Of a stretch of 10,454 nucleotides of DNA, positions 1 to 7,684 are shown in pieces. How positions within the stretch are numbered: position 1 is the stretch's first letter; each line of letters opens with the position of its first letter. This DNA comes from Eubacterium sp. (GTDB taxonomy: Bacteria; Bacillota; Clostridia; Oscillospirales; Acutalibacteraceae). The DNA lies in NCBI GenBank assembly GCA_029052085.1, contig JAIDJS010000001.1:1-10454 (forward strand), in the 5' to 3' direction. The translations under genes and the position numbers were made by a program. A model generated the notes under the pieces. The model had not been told where the DNA came from, searched no databases, and worked only from the letters and a program-made list of their open reading frames with translations.

Positions 1-617
1 GGCATAAGAGCTTCGGCTTTTATAGTTTTATTATTCTCTGCCACTTTGGAAACACCAACGCCATTCTGCCAGCGTTTGTCTTCCTCGGCTAAAGCAGCAT
101 TTTCCAAATCTAAATTATTACAGCAAAGCTCAGCACCGTCCCCTGCTATAATAACATTTTCATAGGTTTTTAGTTCTTCCCTTAAATCGCTAATTGAAAT
201 GGCTCTGTCCTCACAAAGCCGTATCACTCTGCCGTTTTCTGTTTTAAAAATAGCATTATAGAACTGCATTCTTCTTGCATCCATAACAGCACAAATAACA
301 GTATTTTCATCAATAAAGTTATATGCAACAGCTTCAAGCGTTGAAACGCCGATACAAGGGATATCATAAGGAAATGCCAGCCCTTTAACAGTTGCTACAC
401 CTATGCGAACGCCCGTAAAAGAACCGGGCCCAACGGTAACAGCTATTGCATCAAGCTCTTTATAAGCCTTGCCGTGCATTACATTTTCAATTAAAGGAAG
501 CAGCGTTTCACTGTGCGTAAGCCCTTTATTGATTAATTCACTTTTTATAACTCTGCCATTCTCAGTTAAAGCAGCCGAAGCCGTTACGGCAGAAGAATCA
601 ACAGAAAGAAGAAGCAT
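1..617 (-). CDS. tsaB: TsaB, tRNA threonylcarbamoyladenosine biosynthesis protein (partial, 3' end cut off)
   Basis: The reading frame is open from an ATG at 617-615 to the window edge and gives 205 residues starting MLLLSVDSSAVTAS. TsaB is an inactive ASKHA-fold (YgjD-like) protein that dimerises with TsaD and, with TsaE, transfers the threonylcarbamoyl group to A37 of ANN-decoding tRNAs (t6A) in the cytoplasm. The family signatures are visible: the N-terminal phosphate-loop remnant around DSS (residues 7-9), the THSE segment (34-37) and the GPGSFTGVRIG block (63-73), followed by MDARRMQFYNAIF (112-124). Family members are usually about 220-240 residues, so roughly 20-35 C-terminal residues lie beyond base 1. 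Its start codon shares one base with the tsaE stop codon (TAATG), so translation is probably coupled. tsaD and rimI often follow tsaB in Firmicutes, but that region is outside the window. Confidence 0.93.
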   Translation of the reverse strand, partial: MLLLSVDSSAVTASAALTENGRVIKSELINKGLTHSETLLPLIENVMHGKAYKELDAIAVTVGPGSFTGVRIGVATVKGLAFPYDIPCIGVSTLEAVAYNFIDENTVICAVMDARRMQFYNAIFKTENGRVIRLCEDRAISISDLREELKTYENVIIAGDGAELCCNNLDLENAALAEEDKRWQNGVGVSKVAENNKTIKAEALM

Positions 618-1048
618 TACTTCATTTCTCCCTTTTTACAGATTTTAAATTCCCTTTCATTATCGGAAATTTTGGATATATCAACGATAACTGCATCATC
701 AGGCAAAGCGCCGTAAATATTCTCGCTCCATTCAGCTGCAATATAGGCATCCGTTTCCAGATAATCAAAAAAGCCTGTTGAATACAAATCATCCCAGCCG
801 TCTATACGATACATATCAAAATGATAAAGTGTTTTATCATTTCCCCGATACTCATTGCAGATAGCAAAGGTAGGCGAAGAAACATCAGCCTCTATTCCAA
901 GACCTTTTGCAAGCCCCGTTGTAAAAGCAGTTTTGCCTGCACCAAGATCGCCAAGATAACCTATTACGGTTCCCTTAGGTAAAGACCTTGCTATTTTTTC
1001 AGCAAGAGCAACGGTTTCGTGATAGCTTTTTGTAATATATTTTTCCAT
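617..1048 (-). CDS. tsaE: TsaE, ATPase of the tRNA t6A modification complex
   Basis: This 143-residue protein is a typical-length TsaE (YjeE family), the P-loop ATPase that binds the TsaB-TsaD dimer and is needed for multiple turnovers of t6A synthesis. Visible motifs are the Walker A loop GDLGAGKT (33-40), the switch-like SSPTF (57-61), the HFDMYR segment with Asp78 (76-81) and the AAEWSEN block (104-110) with Glu106-Trp107, all in the order and spacing of the family. The ATG at 1048 lies 2 bases after the fhs stop codon, and the TAA stop overlaps the tsaB ATG by one base. The gene therefore has no room for its own promoter and is read in the fhs transcript. Nothing looks damaged. Confidence 0.95.
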   Translation of the reverse strand: MEKYITKSYHETVALAEKIARSLPKGTVIGYLGDLGAGKTAFTTGLAKGLGIEADVSSPTFAICNEYRGNDKTLYHFDMYRIDGWDDLYSTGFFDYLETDAYIAAEWSENIYGALPDDAVIVDISKISDNEREFKICKKGEMK

Positions 1049-1050
1049 AA

Positions 1051-2718
1051 TCAGAAAAGACCGACTGTATTGCCGTTTTCATCAATATCAATCTTATATG
1101 CTGCCGGAGCCTTGGAAAGACCGGGCATTGTCATAATAGAACCGGTCTGGCAAACAAGGAAGCCTGCACCATTGGAAAGATTAACGGAGGAAACCGTAAT
1201 TCTGAAATCACTTGGCTTGCCGAGCAAAGCAGGATTATCGGAAAGGCTGTACTGCGTTTTAGCCATACAAACCGGCATTTTATCAGCACCGAGAGCAATA
1301 AATTCTTCTATACTCTTCTTCGCCTCTTTTGTATAATCAACACCGCTTGCTCCGTAAATTTCACGGGCAATTGTTTCAATTTTATCATTAACAGACATAT
1401 CAAGATCATAAAGACAATGGAAATCATTTTCTTTTTCGCAGGCTTCAACAACCTTTTCGGCAAGCTCAACACCGCCGTCTCCGCCCTCGGCAAAGCATTT
1501 GGTTACTGCAAAATCAGCACCCTTGGCTTCACAATAATTCTTTACAAATTCAATTTCCTTTTCTGTATCTGCATAGAAATGATTGATTGCAACAACAACA
1601 GGCACTCCATACTTTTTGAGATTATCAATATGGGCACCAAGATTTACAGAACCTTTTTCAAGTGCTTCCATATTTTCACCGATAAGCTCTGCCTTCGGAA
1701 CACCGCCGTTATATTTCATTGAACGAACAGTAGAAACAAGCACAATACAGCTTGGCTTGAGACCGGCAAAGCGGCACTTGATATCAAGGAATTTTTCCGC
1801 ACCCAAATCAGAGCCGAAGCCTGCTTCTGTTACACAGTAATCTGCAAGCTTCAAAGCAGTTTTTGTTGCTCTTACAGAGTTGCAGCCGTGGGCAATATTT
1901 GCAAACGGACCGCCATGCATAATAGCAGGCGTATTCTCCAATGTCTGAACAAGATTCGGCTTAACAGCATCTTTTAAAAGAACAGTCATAGCACCATCTG
2001 CTTTAATATCTCTGCAGTAAACGGGCTTATTGTCATATGTGTAAGCAACAAGAATATTTCCGAGTCTTCTTTTTAAATCAAATAAATCCTCAGAAAGGCA
2101 AAGAATAGCCATAACCTCTGAAGCAACTGTAATAATAAAATGGTCCTCTCTCGGAATACCATTCAGCTTTCCGCCGAGGGAGCATACAATATTGCGCAGC
2201 GCACGGTCATTCATATCAAGACATCTTTTAACAAGCACTCGTCTTTGATCTATCTGAAGCTCATTACCCTGCTGGATATGGTTATCGAGAACAGCGCACA
2301 TAAGATTGTTTGCACTTGTAATTGCGTGCATATCTCCGGTAAAATGAAGATTGATGTCCTCCATAGGAACAACCTGACTGTAGCCGCCGCCTGCAGCACC
2401 GCCCTTGATTCCAAAAACAGGACCCAAGGATGGTTCACGAAGAGCAACAATTGCATTTTTACCGATTTTTGAAAGCGATTGACCCAAGCCGATACTAACC
2501 GTTGTTTTTCCCTCTCCTGCCGGAGTCGGATTAACGGCAGTTACAAGAATAAGCTTTCCGTCTTTATTATCCTTTACTCTCTCAATCAAATCATCAGAAA
2601 GCTTTGCTTTGTAATGACCATACGGCTCTATCTCGCTGTTGTCAATTCCGATTGCCTTGGCAATTTCGGAAATAGGCTTCATTTCAGCCTGCTGAGCAAT
2701 TTCAATATCACTTAACAT
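1051..2718 (-). CDS. fhs: Formate-tetrahydrofolate ligase (10-formyl-THF synthetase)
   Basis: The 555-residue product is full length for this family (about 555-560). It catalyses formate + ATP + tetrahydrofolate to 10-formyl-tetrahydrofolate + ADP + Pi in the cytosol, feeding purine and formyl-Met-tRNA synthesis or, in acetogens, the methyl branch of the Wood-Ljungdahl pathway. The family P-loop TPAGEGKT is at residues 65-72. The highly conserved block that follows is present: REPSLGP (94-100), the glycine-rich KGGAAGGG (105-112) and HFTGD (125-129). The ATG at 2718 is preceded by GGAGGAAG (bases 2729-2722) at good spacing, and by a near-consensus promoter at 2749-2777. It is the first gene of a run with tsaE and tsaB. 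No other Wood-Ljungdahl or one-carbon gene is in the window, so acetogenesis cannot be inferred from it. Confidence 0.98.
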   Translation of the reverse strand: MLSDIEIAQQAEMKPISEIAKAIGIDNSEIEPYGHYKAKLSDDLIERVKDNKDGKLILVTAVNPTPAGEGKTTVSIGLGQSLSKIGKNAIVALREPSLGPVFGIKGGAAGGGYSQVVPMEDINLHFTGDMHAITSANNLMCAVLDNHIQQGNELQIDQRRVLVKRCLDMNDRALRNIVCSLGGKLNGIPREDHFIITVASEVMAILCLSEDLFDLKRRLGNILVAYTYDNKPVYCRDIKADGAMTVLLKDAVKPNLVQTLENTPAIMHGGPFANIAHGCNSVRATKTALKLADYCVTEAGFGSDLGAEKFLDIKCRFAGLKPSCIVLVSTVRSMKYNGGVPKAELIGENMEALEKGSVNLGAHIDNLKKYGVPVVVAINHFYADTEKEIEFVKNYCEAKGADFAVTKCFAEGGDGGVELAEKVVEACEKENDFHCLYDLDMSVNDKIETIAREIYGASGVDYTKEAKKSIEEFIALGADKMPVCMAKTQYSLSDNPALLGKPSDFRITVSSVNLSNGAGFLVCQTGSIMTMPGLSKAPAAYKIDIDENGNTVGLF

Positions 2719-2748
2719 AATCTTCCTCCGCTGTTCTGTTTTTTATAT

Positions 2749-2777
2749 ATTATATATTATATTTAATAAGAATTCAA
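2749..2777 (-). promoter_or_regulatory. Sigma-A type promoter for fhs-tsaE-tsaB
   Basis: Reading the minus strand, a -35 box TTGAAT (2777-2772) is followed by a 17-base spacer and a perfect -10 box TATAAT (2754-2749). The predicted start of transcription is near 2742, leaving a leader of about 24 bases before the fhs ATG, just enough for its ribosome binding site. A second TATAAT lies in the spacer, but at the wrong distance from the -35. No operator or riboswitch fits in such a short leader. Confidence 0.7.
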
Positions 2778-2804
2778 CCTTAAATAATGTTAATAATTTT
2801 CATC

Positions 2805-2858
2805 ATGAAAAGAGTGGAATTAAATTATATAATATAAGCTAAATTGTGATAAAGGAGG
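2805..2858 (+). promoter_or_regulatory. Promoter and ribosome binding site of the SEDS gene
   Basis: On the plus strand a perfect -10 TATAAT is at 2828-2833, with ATGAAA (4 of 6 matches to the -35 consensus) at 2805-2810 and a 17-base spacer. The predicted transcription start is near 2840. The strong Shine-Dalgarno AAAGGAGG (2851-2858) lies 6 bases before a GTG at 2865, and this is what fixes GTG as the start codon. The -35 region is about 28 bases from the -35 of the divergent fhs promoter. Confidence 0.6.
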
Positions 2859-2864
2859 CAGAGT

Positions 2865-4034
2865 GTGAATAATACAAAAAGTAAAACTTCCATCGGAGAA
2901 TTTTTCAGCGGTCTTGATTATATTACAATCATAACAGCCATTATCAGCTCTATATACGGATTCATTCTTGTTTACAGTGCTTTATATTCAAAGCTTGATC
3001 AGGATACTCTGCTAAAATCATCTATAAAAGCCATGCTTGTTACAGTGCTTTCAACAATAGTCGGCATTATAATTGCACTGATTTTATCACTCATAAATTA
3101 TGAAGCCATCAGCAAGCTTTGGCCCTTTATAGCGGCAGGCTGCATTGTAATGATGATTATTACATACTTTTTCGGCACCGGTCCCCCAGACAGACCTGAT
3201 GCACGAAGCTGGCTTGATTTCGGTTTATTTACGATTCAGACATCGGAATTTCTGAAAATCGGATTTATTATTTCCTTTTCCTATCATCTTGATTTGGTTA
3301 AGGATCATATAAACAGAATCAAAAATATTGCACCGCTTGTAATTCACGGTTTAATACCTATCGGCTTGGTTATTATGACGGGAGATGCCGGTTCAGCTTT
3401 GATATTCCTTATTATGTTTATCGGGATGCTGTTTTTTGCAAAAATCAACATCGGATACTTTGTTGCCGGAATATGCGCAATCATTGTTGCCTTTATGAGC
3501 GCATGGAAGCTTGGAATTATCAACGGACTTCAGCGCTCAAGAATTGAGGCACTGTTTTATCCCGAGCAATATGCAGATGTTATGTATCAACAAACCAACG
3601 GTAAAATTGCAATGGGCAGCGGCGGTCTGTTCGGTCAGGGCTATCTGCAGGGTAAAATGACGCAGAGCGGTGCTGTTCCTGTTAATGAAAGTGATATGAT
3701 TTTAACTGTTGCAGGAGAAGAATTCGGCTACATAGGTGCTATGGCAGTGATTCTGCTGCTTGCAGTTTTAATGATAAGAGTTGCCGGAATCGGCTTAAAG
3801 GCACGTGATAATGTAGGATATTTAATGTGCCTCGGCATTTCGGTTATGCTTTTTGCACAGGTGCTTGTAAATGTAGGAATGGAGCTTTCTCTCCTTCCTT
3901 GTATCGGAATTACGCTTCCGTTGTTCTCTTCGGGCGGCTCCTCAAGCTTAAGTATTTATATAACGCTTGGAATTGTACTGTCTGTTTATCGCTACAGTAA
4001 GGCACAAAAGGTTTCTTTGTTCTATAAATACTAA
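2865..4034 (+). CDS. RodA/FtsW/SpoVE family (SEDS) peptidoglycan glycosyltransferase
   Basis: This 389-residue polytopic membrane protein belongs to the SEDS family, which polymerises lipid II into glycan strands together with a class B penicillin-binding protein. Hydrophobic segments occur throughout, from about residue 19 to 376. Family landmarks are RSWLDFG (114-120), the GSGGLFGQG block (251-259), the ESDMILTVAGEEFGYIGA stretch (275-292) whose Asp277 matches the catalytic aspartate, and the C-terminal LPLFSSGGSSSL (351-362). Length suits RodA (about 370-400). The start is GTG, chosen because AAAGGAGG lies 6 bases upstream. Some usual residues differ: QTSE replaces QPSE at 125-128, and GDAGS replaces PDLGT at 173-177. 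I therefore call the family but not RodA versus FtsW versus SpoVE. It is a stand-alone gene, divergent from fhs and convergent with cdaR, and no partner PBP is in the window. Confidence 0.9.
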   Translation: MNNTKSKTSIGEFFSGLDYITIITAIISSIYGFILVYSALYSKLDQDTLLKSSIKAMLVTVLSTIVGIIIALILSLINYEAISKLWPFIAAGCIVMMIITYFFGTGPPDRPDARSWLDFGLFTIQTSEFLKIGFIISFSYHLDLVKDHINRIKNIAPLVIHGLIPIGLVIMTGDAGSALIFLIMFIGMLFFAKINIGYFVAGICAIIVAFMSAWKLGIINGLQRSRIEALFYPEQYADVMYQQTNGKIAMGSGGLFGQGYLQGKMTQSGAVPVNESDMILTVAGEEFGYIGAMAVILLLAVLMIRVAGIGLKARDNVGYLMCLGISVMLFAQVLVNVGMELSLLPCIGITLPLFSSGGSSSLSIYITLGIVLSVYRYSKAQKVSLFYKY

Positions 4035-4059
4035 AATAAAACCATAATAGATATTATTA

Positions 4060-4093
4060 AAGACGAAGCAAATTCTTGCTTCGTCTTATTTTT
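4060..4093 (+). terminator. Intrinsic terminator between convergent genes, probably bidirectional
   Basis: A perfect 12-bp inverted repeat (4060-4071 with 4076-4087, core GACGAAGC/GCTTCGTC) closes on a 4-base loop. It is followed on the plus strand by a T-rich tract (4086-4093), which makes a good terminator for the SEDS gene ending at 4034. On the minus strand the stem is followed by TTTAATAAT, a weaker U-rich tail, 63 bases after the position where cdaR ends. It can serve both transcripts. Confidence 0.85.
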
Positions 4094-4122
4094 GTCACCT
4101 CAGAAATGAAGTCCTTTTAATA

Positions 4123-5403
4123 TTATTTTTCTTTCGGAGTTACATTTACATTCACTGTATATGTGCCGATTACCCAGCTGTTGCCCTGTGTATTTACTGC
4201 CACGGAAAGCTTGCATACCGTTGTTTTTTCATTAATGGTATCCTCGCCGTCCATTGGAGCAAGGGAAAGCACAAGGCTGGATTTATCAATTGTATCAATA
4301 ACACTTTCATTTGCAACAATTCGAATAGTATTTGAAGAAATGCCTGTTATATCTACATTATAATTATCCAGCTCAGGCTTAATATCCCTTCTGTAAATGG
4401 ATATATCTTTTGTGACATAGTCATCAGGAACAGTAACCGTTACTACAATTTTCTCTGTACCGTCAAGCACTTTTATTCCGCTTATCTTATCTGTTTCAAA
4501 TTCAAACTCATTTTTACCGGTATGAAGCTCGGCAAAAGAAATATTGCCAAGATTAAGCACCTTTAAATCAGAGCTTTCAAGCGCACCAACCTGAATTGTA
4601 TTTACTGAATAAGCAACATCCAGAAAATCAGAAGCATTCTCCGGACCTGACACAAAGGAAACGGCAGGCTTAAGATTCTGAACCTTAAGAATCGGAATGT
4701 TTGCAACAAAATTCTCGCCCTCAGGGATATTAATGCTGACATAATTTACAGGATTGCCGTTTTCATCAACAGCCCTTGGCTGCAGATCAATCCGCTGTGA
4801 TTCCGTTAATCCGTTTTCAAGTGTTATATCTGCAACAACCTTGTCAACATTAGACATATAAGTTCTTGGTCCACTTACGATTACCACGCTCTGATTGATT
4901 GCTACATCACCTACAACATAGCCGTCTGCCGCAAAGCTTTCATTCGTATAATTCAATTCCAGAGGAAGTGTTTCCTCCTGCTTAACATCATAATAGCCCT
5001 GCGCTGTAGTTGGGAAATGACTGACAATTTTAAAAGTATCGTCAGCCGGCGAAACTTCAATCGGAACAGAAAGATAGCCCGTTGAGGTTACATTGCTTGT
5101 TTGAAGAGAAGCATTTATCTTTGTTTCATCAATATCCTTTGCAAGATACTTTTTGCAAGAAATCGTTACTTCAACAGTTAAATCCTTATTACCGTAATAA
5201 TCAATGCCAAGCTGTTCGGCAAGCGTATCGCTAAAATCAACACTAACCGGAACTGTAATCTTTTTTGTTGTTTCCGGACTGAGATTCATTGAGGTAACAA
5301 CCCAGATAACAACAGCAGCAATAATTGAGCAAGCTATAAGATATCTATCATTATAAACAAGCTTTCTGAATGAAAACTTACGCTTTTTCTTAACATCAGC
5401 CAT
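4123..5403 (-). CDS. cdaR: CdaR, YbbR-domain regulator of the diadenylate cyclase
   Basis: The 426-residue product has a positively charged N-terminus (KKKRKFSFRK), one membrane segment at about 21-38 and a long extracytoplasmic region. That region reads as a series of YbbR domains (roughly 47-140, 147-240, 245-325, 330-425). The repeat signature VSGP occurs twice, at 177-180 and 252-255, the first followed by a TYMSNVDKVVADI-type segment. YbbR proteins of this architecture (B. subtilis CdaR has the same N-terminal anchor and several YbbR repeats) bind the membrane cyclase CdaA and modulate c-di-AMP synthesis. Its ATG overlaps the cdaA stop codon by one base (TAATG), so the two are translated together. 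The C-terminus is short and lysine/glutamate rich (TPKEK). Downstream is a convergent terminator rather than glmM. Confidence 0.9.
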   Translation of the reverse strand: MADVKKKRKFSFRKLVYNDRYLIACSIIAAVVIWVVTSMNLSPETTKKITVPVSVDFSDTLAEQLGIDYYGNKDLTVEVTISCKKYLAKDIDETKINASLQTSNVTSTGYLSVPIEVSPADDTFKIVSHFPTTAQGYYDVKQEETLPLELNYTNESFAADGYVVGDVAINQSVVIVSGPRTYMSNVDKVVADITLENGLTESQRIDLQPRAVDENGNPVNYVSINIPEGENFVANIPILKVQNLKPAVSFVSGPENASDFLDVAYSVNTIQVGALESSDLKVLNLGNISFAELHTGKNEFEFETDKISGIKVLDGTEKIVVTVTVPDDYVTKDISIYRRDIKPELDNYNVDITGISSNTIRIVANESVIDTIDKSSLVLSLAPMDGEDTINEKTTVCKLSVAVNTQGNSWVIGTYTVNVNVTPKEK

Positions 5404-6272
5404 TATTTCTTCTTCCTCCTTACAAGCTTTGAAAACATCTTGTCTCCGGCAGAAGAATCATTTGGAATAAATGTATTCATAAGAATATCTCTTAAATCTC
5501 CGTCTGAGATATCGCTTGTTATTGTTCCGCCTCTTGCAACAGAAATTGCTCCTGTTTCCTCAGATACAACAACGATAACTGCATCGCTTTCCTCTGAAAG
5601 ACCAATTGCAGCACGATGACGAGTTCCGTAAGAAGCTATAACATCCTTCTTTGTTAAAGGCAGAATACAGCCTGCCGCATAAACCTTGCCGTCCCTGATA
5701 ACCATAGCTCCGTCATGAAGCGGTGTTTTAGGGAAGAAAATGCTTTCTATAAGAGCACGGGTTGGTTTTGCATTAATAACTGTTCCACTGTCTATAACAT
5801 TGCCGAGAAGCGTCTGGTTTTCAAAAACAATCAGCGCACCTACTTTACTATCACTCATATTTGAGCAGGCTTTGATAACAGCCTCTATTCCCTCTTCAAC
5901 AGCAGCAAGCCCTACCGCAACATCGGGATGAATGATTGCTTTAAGGCTTTTTCGTGTTGTTCCTTTACCGATTGATTCAAGAATACTGCGAAGCTCCGGG
6001 GCAAAAATAACGGCGATAATAAGCAATATGTTTGAAAAGATTGATTCAAACATATAGGTTGAAGCTTCCATTTCAAGAAGACGTACAATAACATAAACGC
6101 ACACAAGAAAAAGAATTCCCTTAATGAGCTGTATTGCCCTGGTTTCTCTGACTATACGAACACAAATATATATAATGACAGCAACAAGTACTATATCAAG
6201 AAAATCAGAAAATCGGAATGTTGAAAACACACTCAGTATTCTATTAAAAAAATCTGTTATAGTATCCAGCAT
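5403..6272 (-). CDS. cdaA: CdaA, membrane diadenylate cyclase (c-di-AMP synthase)
   Basis: This 289-residue protein joins two ATP molecules into cyclic di-AMP, a second messenger that controls potassium and osmolyte transport and cell-wall stress. Three hydrophobic segments at about 25-40, 48-66 and 80-92 match the CdaA membrane domain. They are followed by the DAC (DisA_N) catalytic domain with the diagnostic DGA motif in LHDGAM (185-190) and the RHR motif in GTRHRAA (216-222), then SEETGAISVA (237-246). All active-site signatures are intact, so the enzyme should be active. The ATG at 6272 has an AAGGAAG ribosome binding site at 6280-6286 (minus strand). The gene is 66 bases downstream of the desulfurase-like gene with no obvious terminator between, so it may have a weak promoter of its own or receive readthrough. 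Confidence 0.96.
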   Translation of the reverse strand: MLDTITDFFNRILSVFSTFRFSDFLDIVLVAVIIYICVRIVRETRAIQLIKGILFLVCVYVIVRLLEMEASTYMFESIFSNILLIIAVIFAPELRSILESIGKGTTRKSLKAIIHPDVAVGLAAVEEGIEAVIKACSNMSDSKVGALIVFENQTLLGNVIDSGTVINAKPTRALIESIFFPKTPLHDGAMVIRDGKVYAAGCILPLTKKDVIASYGTRHRAAIGLSEESDAVIVVVSEETGAISVARGGTITSDISDGDLRDILMNTFIPNDSSAGDKMFSKLVRRKKK

Positions 6273-6302
6273 AAAAAACTTCCTTTTGTATTTATTATCT
6301 CT

Positions 6303-6311
6303 ATTTTAACA
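6303..6311 (-). promoter_or_regulatory. Possible extended -10 promoter for cdaA-cdaR
   Basis: On the minus strand TGTTAAAAT fits an extended -10 (TG-N-TAAAAT, 5 of 6 in the hexamer) 31 bases before the cdaA ATG. No convincing -35 is seen 16-18 bases upstream, and the whole 66-base gap is so AT-rich that chance matches are likely. Readthrough from the upstream gene is an equally good explanation. Confidence 0.3.
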
Positions 6312-6338
6312 TATTAAATTATAATAATAAAGTCGAAA

Positions 6339-7469
6339 TCATATTTTTTTTAATCTATTTAAAAAAATTTCGCATTCCCTTACGCTTGTAAATACGGAAG
6401 GACAAAGGCGGACCGTTCCCCTGTCAATCGTTCCAAAAAATCTGTGGGCAAGCGGAGAGCAATGAAGCCCTGCTCTTACAGCAATATTTTTTTCTGCAAG
6501 AATGGATGCTGTTTTCTCACTTGAATAGTCTTTGTAATTAAATGAAATTATGGGAGCCGATTTATATTTTTCCGGTTTTGGACAATAAAGAACCACATTG
6601 TTGTTTTTAGACAGACAATGATAAAGATAATCGGTAATCTTCAGCTCATGATTATAAATATTGTCCATACCTTTTGAATGAATAAAATCAATACCTGCAC
6701 CAAGAGAAATAATTCCGCTGTTATTGAGCGTTCCGGCTTCAAGCCTATCGGGCAGAAAATCAGGCTGATTGGGGTTAATTGATTCGCTGCCTGTGCCGCC
6801 GTCTATAATCGTATCAAGGTAAATATCATTTTTGACGGCAAGAAATCCTGTTCCCATATTACCGAAAAGACATTTATGACCCGGAGCACAAAGAATATCA
6901 ATATTACATTTATCCGAATCAAGCGGAATTGTTCCGGCCGCCTGAGCAGCATCAACAATAAATCTGATTCCATGCTTTTTGGCAATTTTACCGATTTCTT
7001 CAATCGGAAAGGCAACACCAAACACATTGGAAGCCGCCATACAAACAATAAGGCTTGTATTGGGTTTAATAAGCCGTTCAAAGTTTCTTACTGTTTCTTC
7101 CTCATCAAAGCTGAAATCAGCAATATCAAAGGCTGCAATGCCGTCATTCTTAAGATGATTTACAACTCTCCATACAGCATTATGCTCAAGCGAGGAAATG
7201 ATTATATGATCACCTTTTTTTACGCTTCCCTTTATTGCCATATTAAGAGCCATTGTACAGTTTAAAGTAAATGCAACATTCTGCGGCTCAAAATTAAACA
7301 TATTTCCTATTCTTTCGCGAACAGAGTAAATTTTCTCAGCTGCATTGACAGATGCAGAATATCCGCCTCTGCCTGAATTGAAGCTGAAGTTTTTTAAGGC
7401 ATTCATTGAGCTTGACAAAACATTGGAGGGCTTTGGATAAGAGGTTGCCCCATTATCAAGATATATCAA
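6339..7469 (-). CDS. Cysteine desulfurase-like class V aminotransferase (TIGR01977/EF2568-type)
   Basis: The 376-residue product is a PLP-dependent fold-type I enzyme of the NifS/SufS class. It begins with the family N-terminus MIYLDNGATSYPKP and has SGRGGYSAS (32-40), the cofactor-stacking His96 in EHNAVWR, Asp173 and Gln176 in VDAAQAAG, the Schiff-base lysine Lys199 in APGHKCLFG, and RAGLHCSPLAH (332-342) with a cysteine at 337 where desulfurases carry the catalytic persulfide Cys. It should take sulfur (or selenium) from cysteine (or selenocysteine). The sequence most resembles the TIGR01977 subfamily rather than IscS or SufS, and no suf or isc genes are nearby. The start codon is TTG (7469-7467), overlapping the TGA of the DUF3343 gene. 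No ATG lies near the conserved N-terminus, and the closest purine run (AAAGG) is only 2 bases away, so translation probably depends on coupling. Confidence 0.88.
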   Translation of the reverse strand: MIYLDNGATSYPKPSNVLSSSMNALKNFSFNSGRGGYSASVNAAEKIYSVRERIGNMFNFEPQNVAFTLNCTMALNMAIKGSVKKGDHIIISSLEHNAVWRVVNHLKNDGIAAFDIADFSFDEEETVRNFERLIKPNTSLIVCMAASNVFGVAFPIEEIGKIAKKHGIRFIVDAAQAAGTIPLDSDKCNIDILCAPGHKCLFGNMGTGFLAVKNDIYLDTIIDGGTGSESINPNQPDFLPDRLEAGTLNNSGIISLGAGIDFIHSKGMDNIYNHELKITDYLYHCLSKNNNVVLYCPKPEKYKSAPIISFNYKDYSSEKTASILAEKNIAVRAGLHCSPLAHRFFGTIDRGTVRLCPSVFTSVRECEIFLNRLKKI

Positions 7470-7681
7470 TGCCTTTCGTACCCCAAAACTCTTATTGAAT
7501 TTTTCTCAAGAATTTCTATTACATTACTATTGCTTTCCTCTGCCTTAACAACATATCCGCAGCCATCCCCCGGCTTCGGATTATCAAGTCTTTTAACAGA
7601 GGCTTTAATTTTATTTTTATTCAGAATATTTTTTGCACGCTGTGCATTTGTTATAGAACCTACCTTTATATATAAATACAT
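7466..7681 (-). CDS. DUF3343 (putative Se/S carrier-like) small protein
   Basis: This 71-residue protein matches the small DUF3343 family (PF11823), which is found beside TIGR01977 aminotransferases and selenium-metabolism genes and is described as a putative Se/S carrier. It has a beta-strand start (MYLYIKVGSI), an amphipathic helix (about 12-23), the conserved Gly-Cys-Gly at 40-42 with Cys41 as a possible persulfide/perselenide acceptor, then VVKAEE and a second helix. Function in the family is not experimentally settled; the carrier role is inference. The ATG at 7681 has GTGAGG 8 bases upstream (7695-7690, minus strand), but this Shine-Dalgarno lies inside the 3' arm of a strong hairpin. 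The TGA stop overlaps the TTG start of the desulfurase-like gene by 4 bases, which points to a functional pair. Confidence 0.8.
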   Translation of the reverse strand: MYLYIKVGSITNAQRAKNILNKNKIKASVKRLDNPKPGDGCGYVVKAEESNSNVIEILEKNSIRVLGYERH

Positions 7682-7684
7682 AAT

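Noticed and set aside
1019..2715. Several open frames on the plus strand opposite fhs (for example 1417-1722 and 2140-2472).
   Set aside because: They lie antisense to a highly conserved gene, lack ribosome binding sites and recognisable domains, and read as by-products of its codon use.
2740..2765. Alternating TATATATTATATATTATAT run, considered as a repeat or origin-like AT-rich element.
   Set aside because: It is fully explained as the -10 region of the fhs promoter; no DnaA-box cluster or iteron accompanies it.
6273..6338. Terminator between the desulfurase-like gene and cdaA.
   Set aside because: The gap is AT-rich but no stem with GC pairs followed by a T-tract can be drawn; readthrough is possible.
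6339..7681. Selenoprotein (in-frame UGA) in the DUF3343/desulfurase pair.
   Set aside because: The TGA at 7468-7466 is an ordinary stop followed by the start of the next gene in another frame; both products are complete and carry Cys, not UGA, at their key positions.
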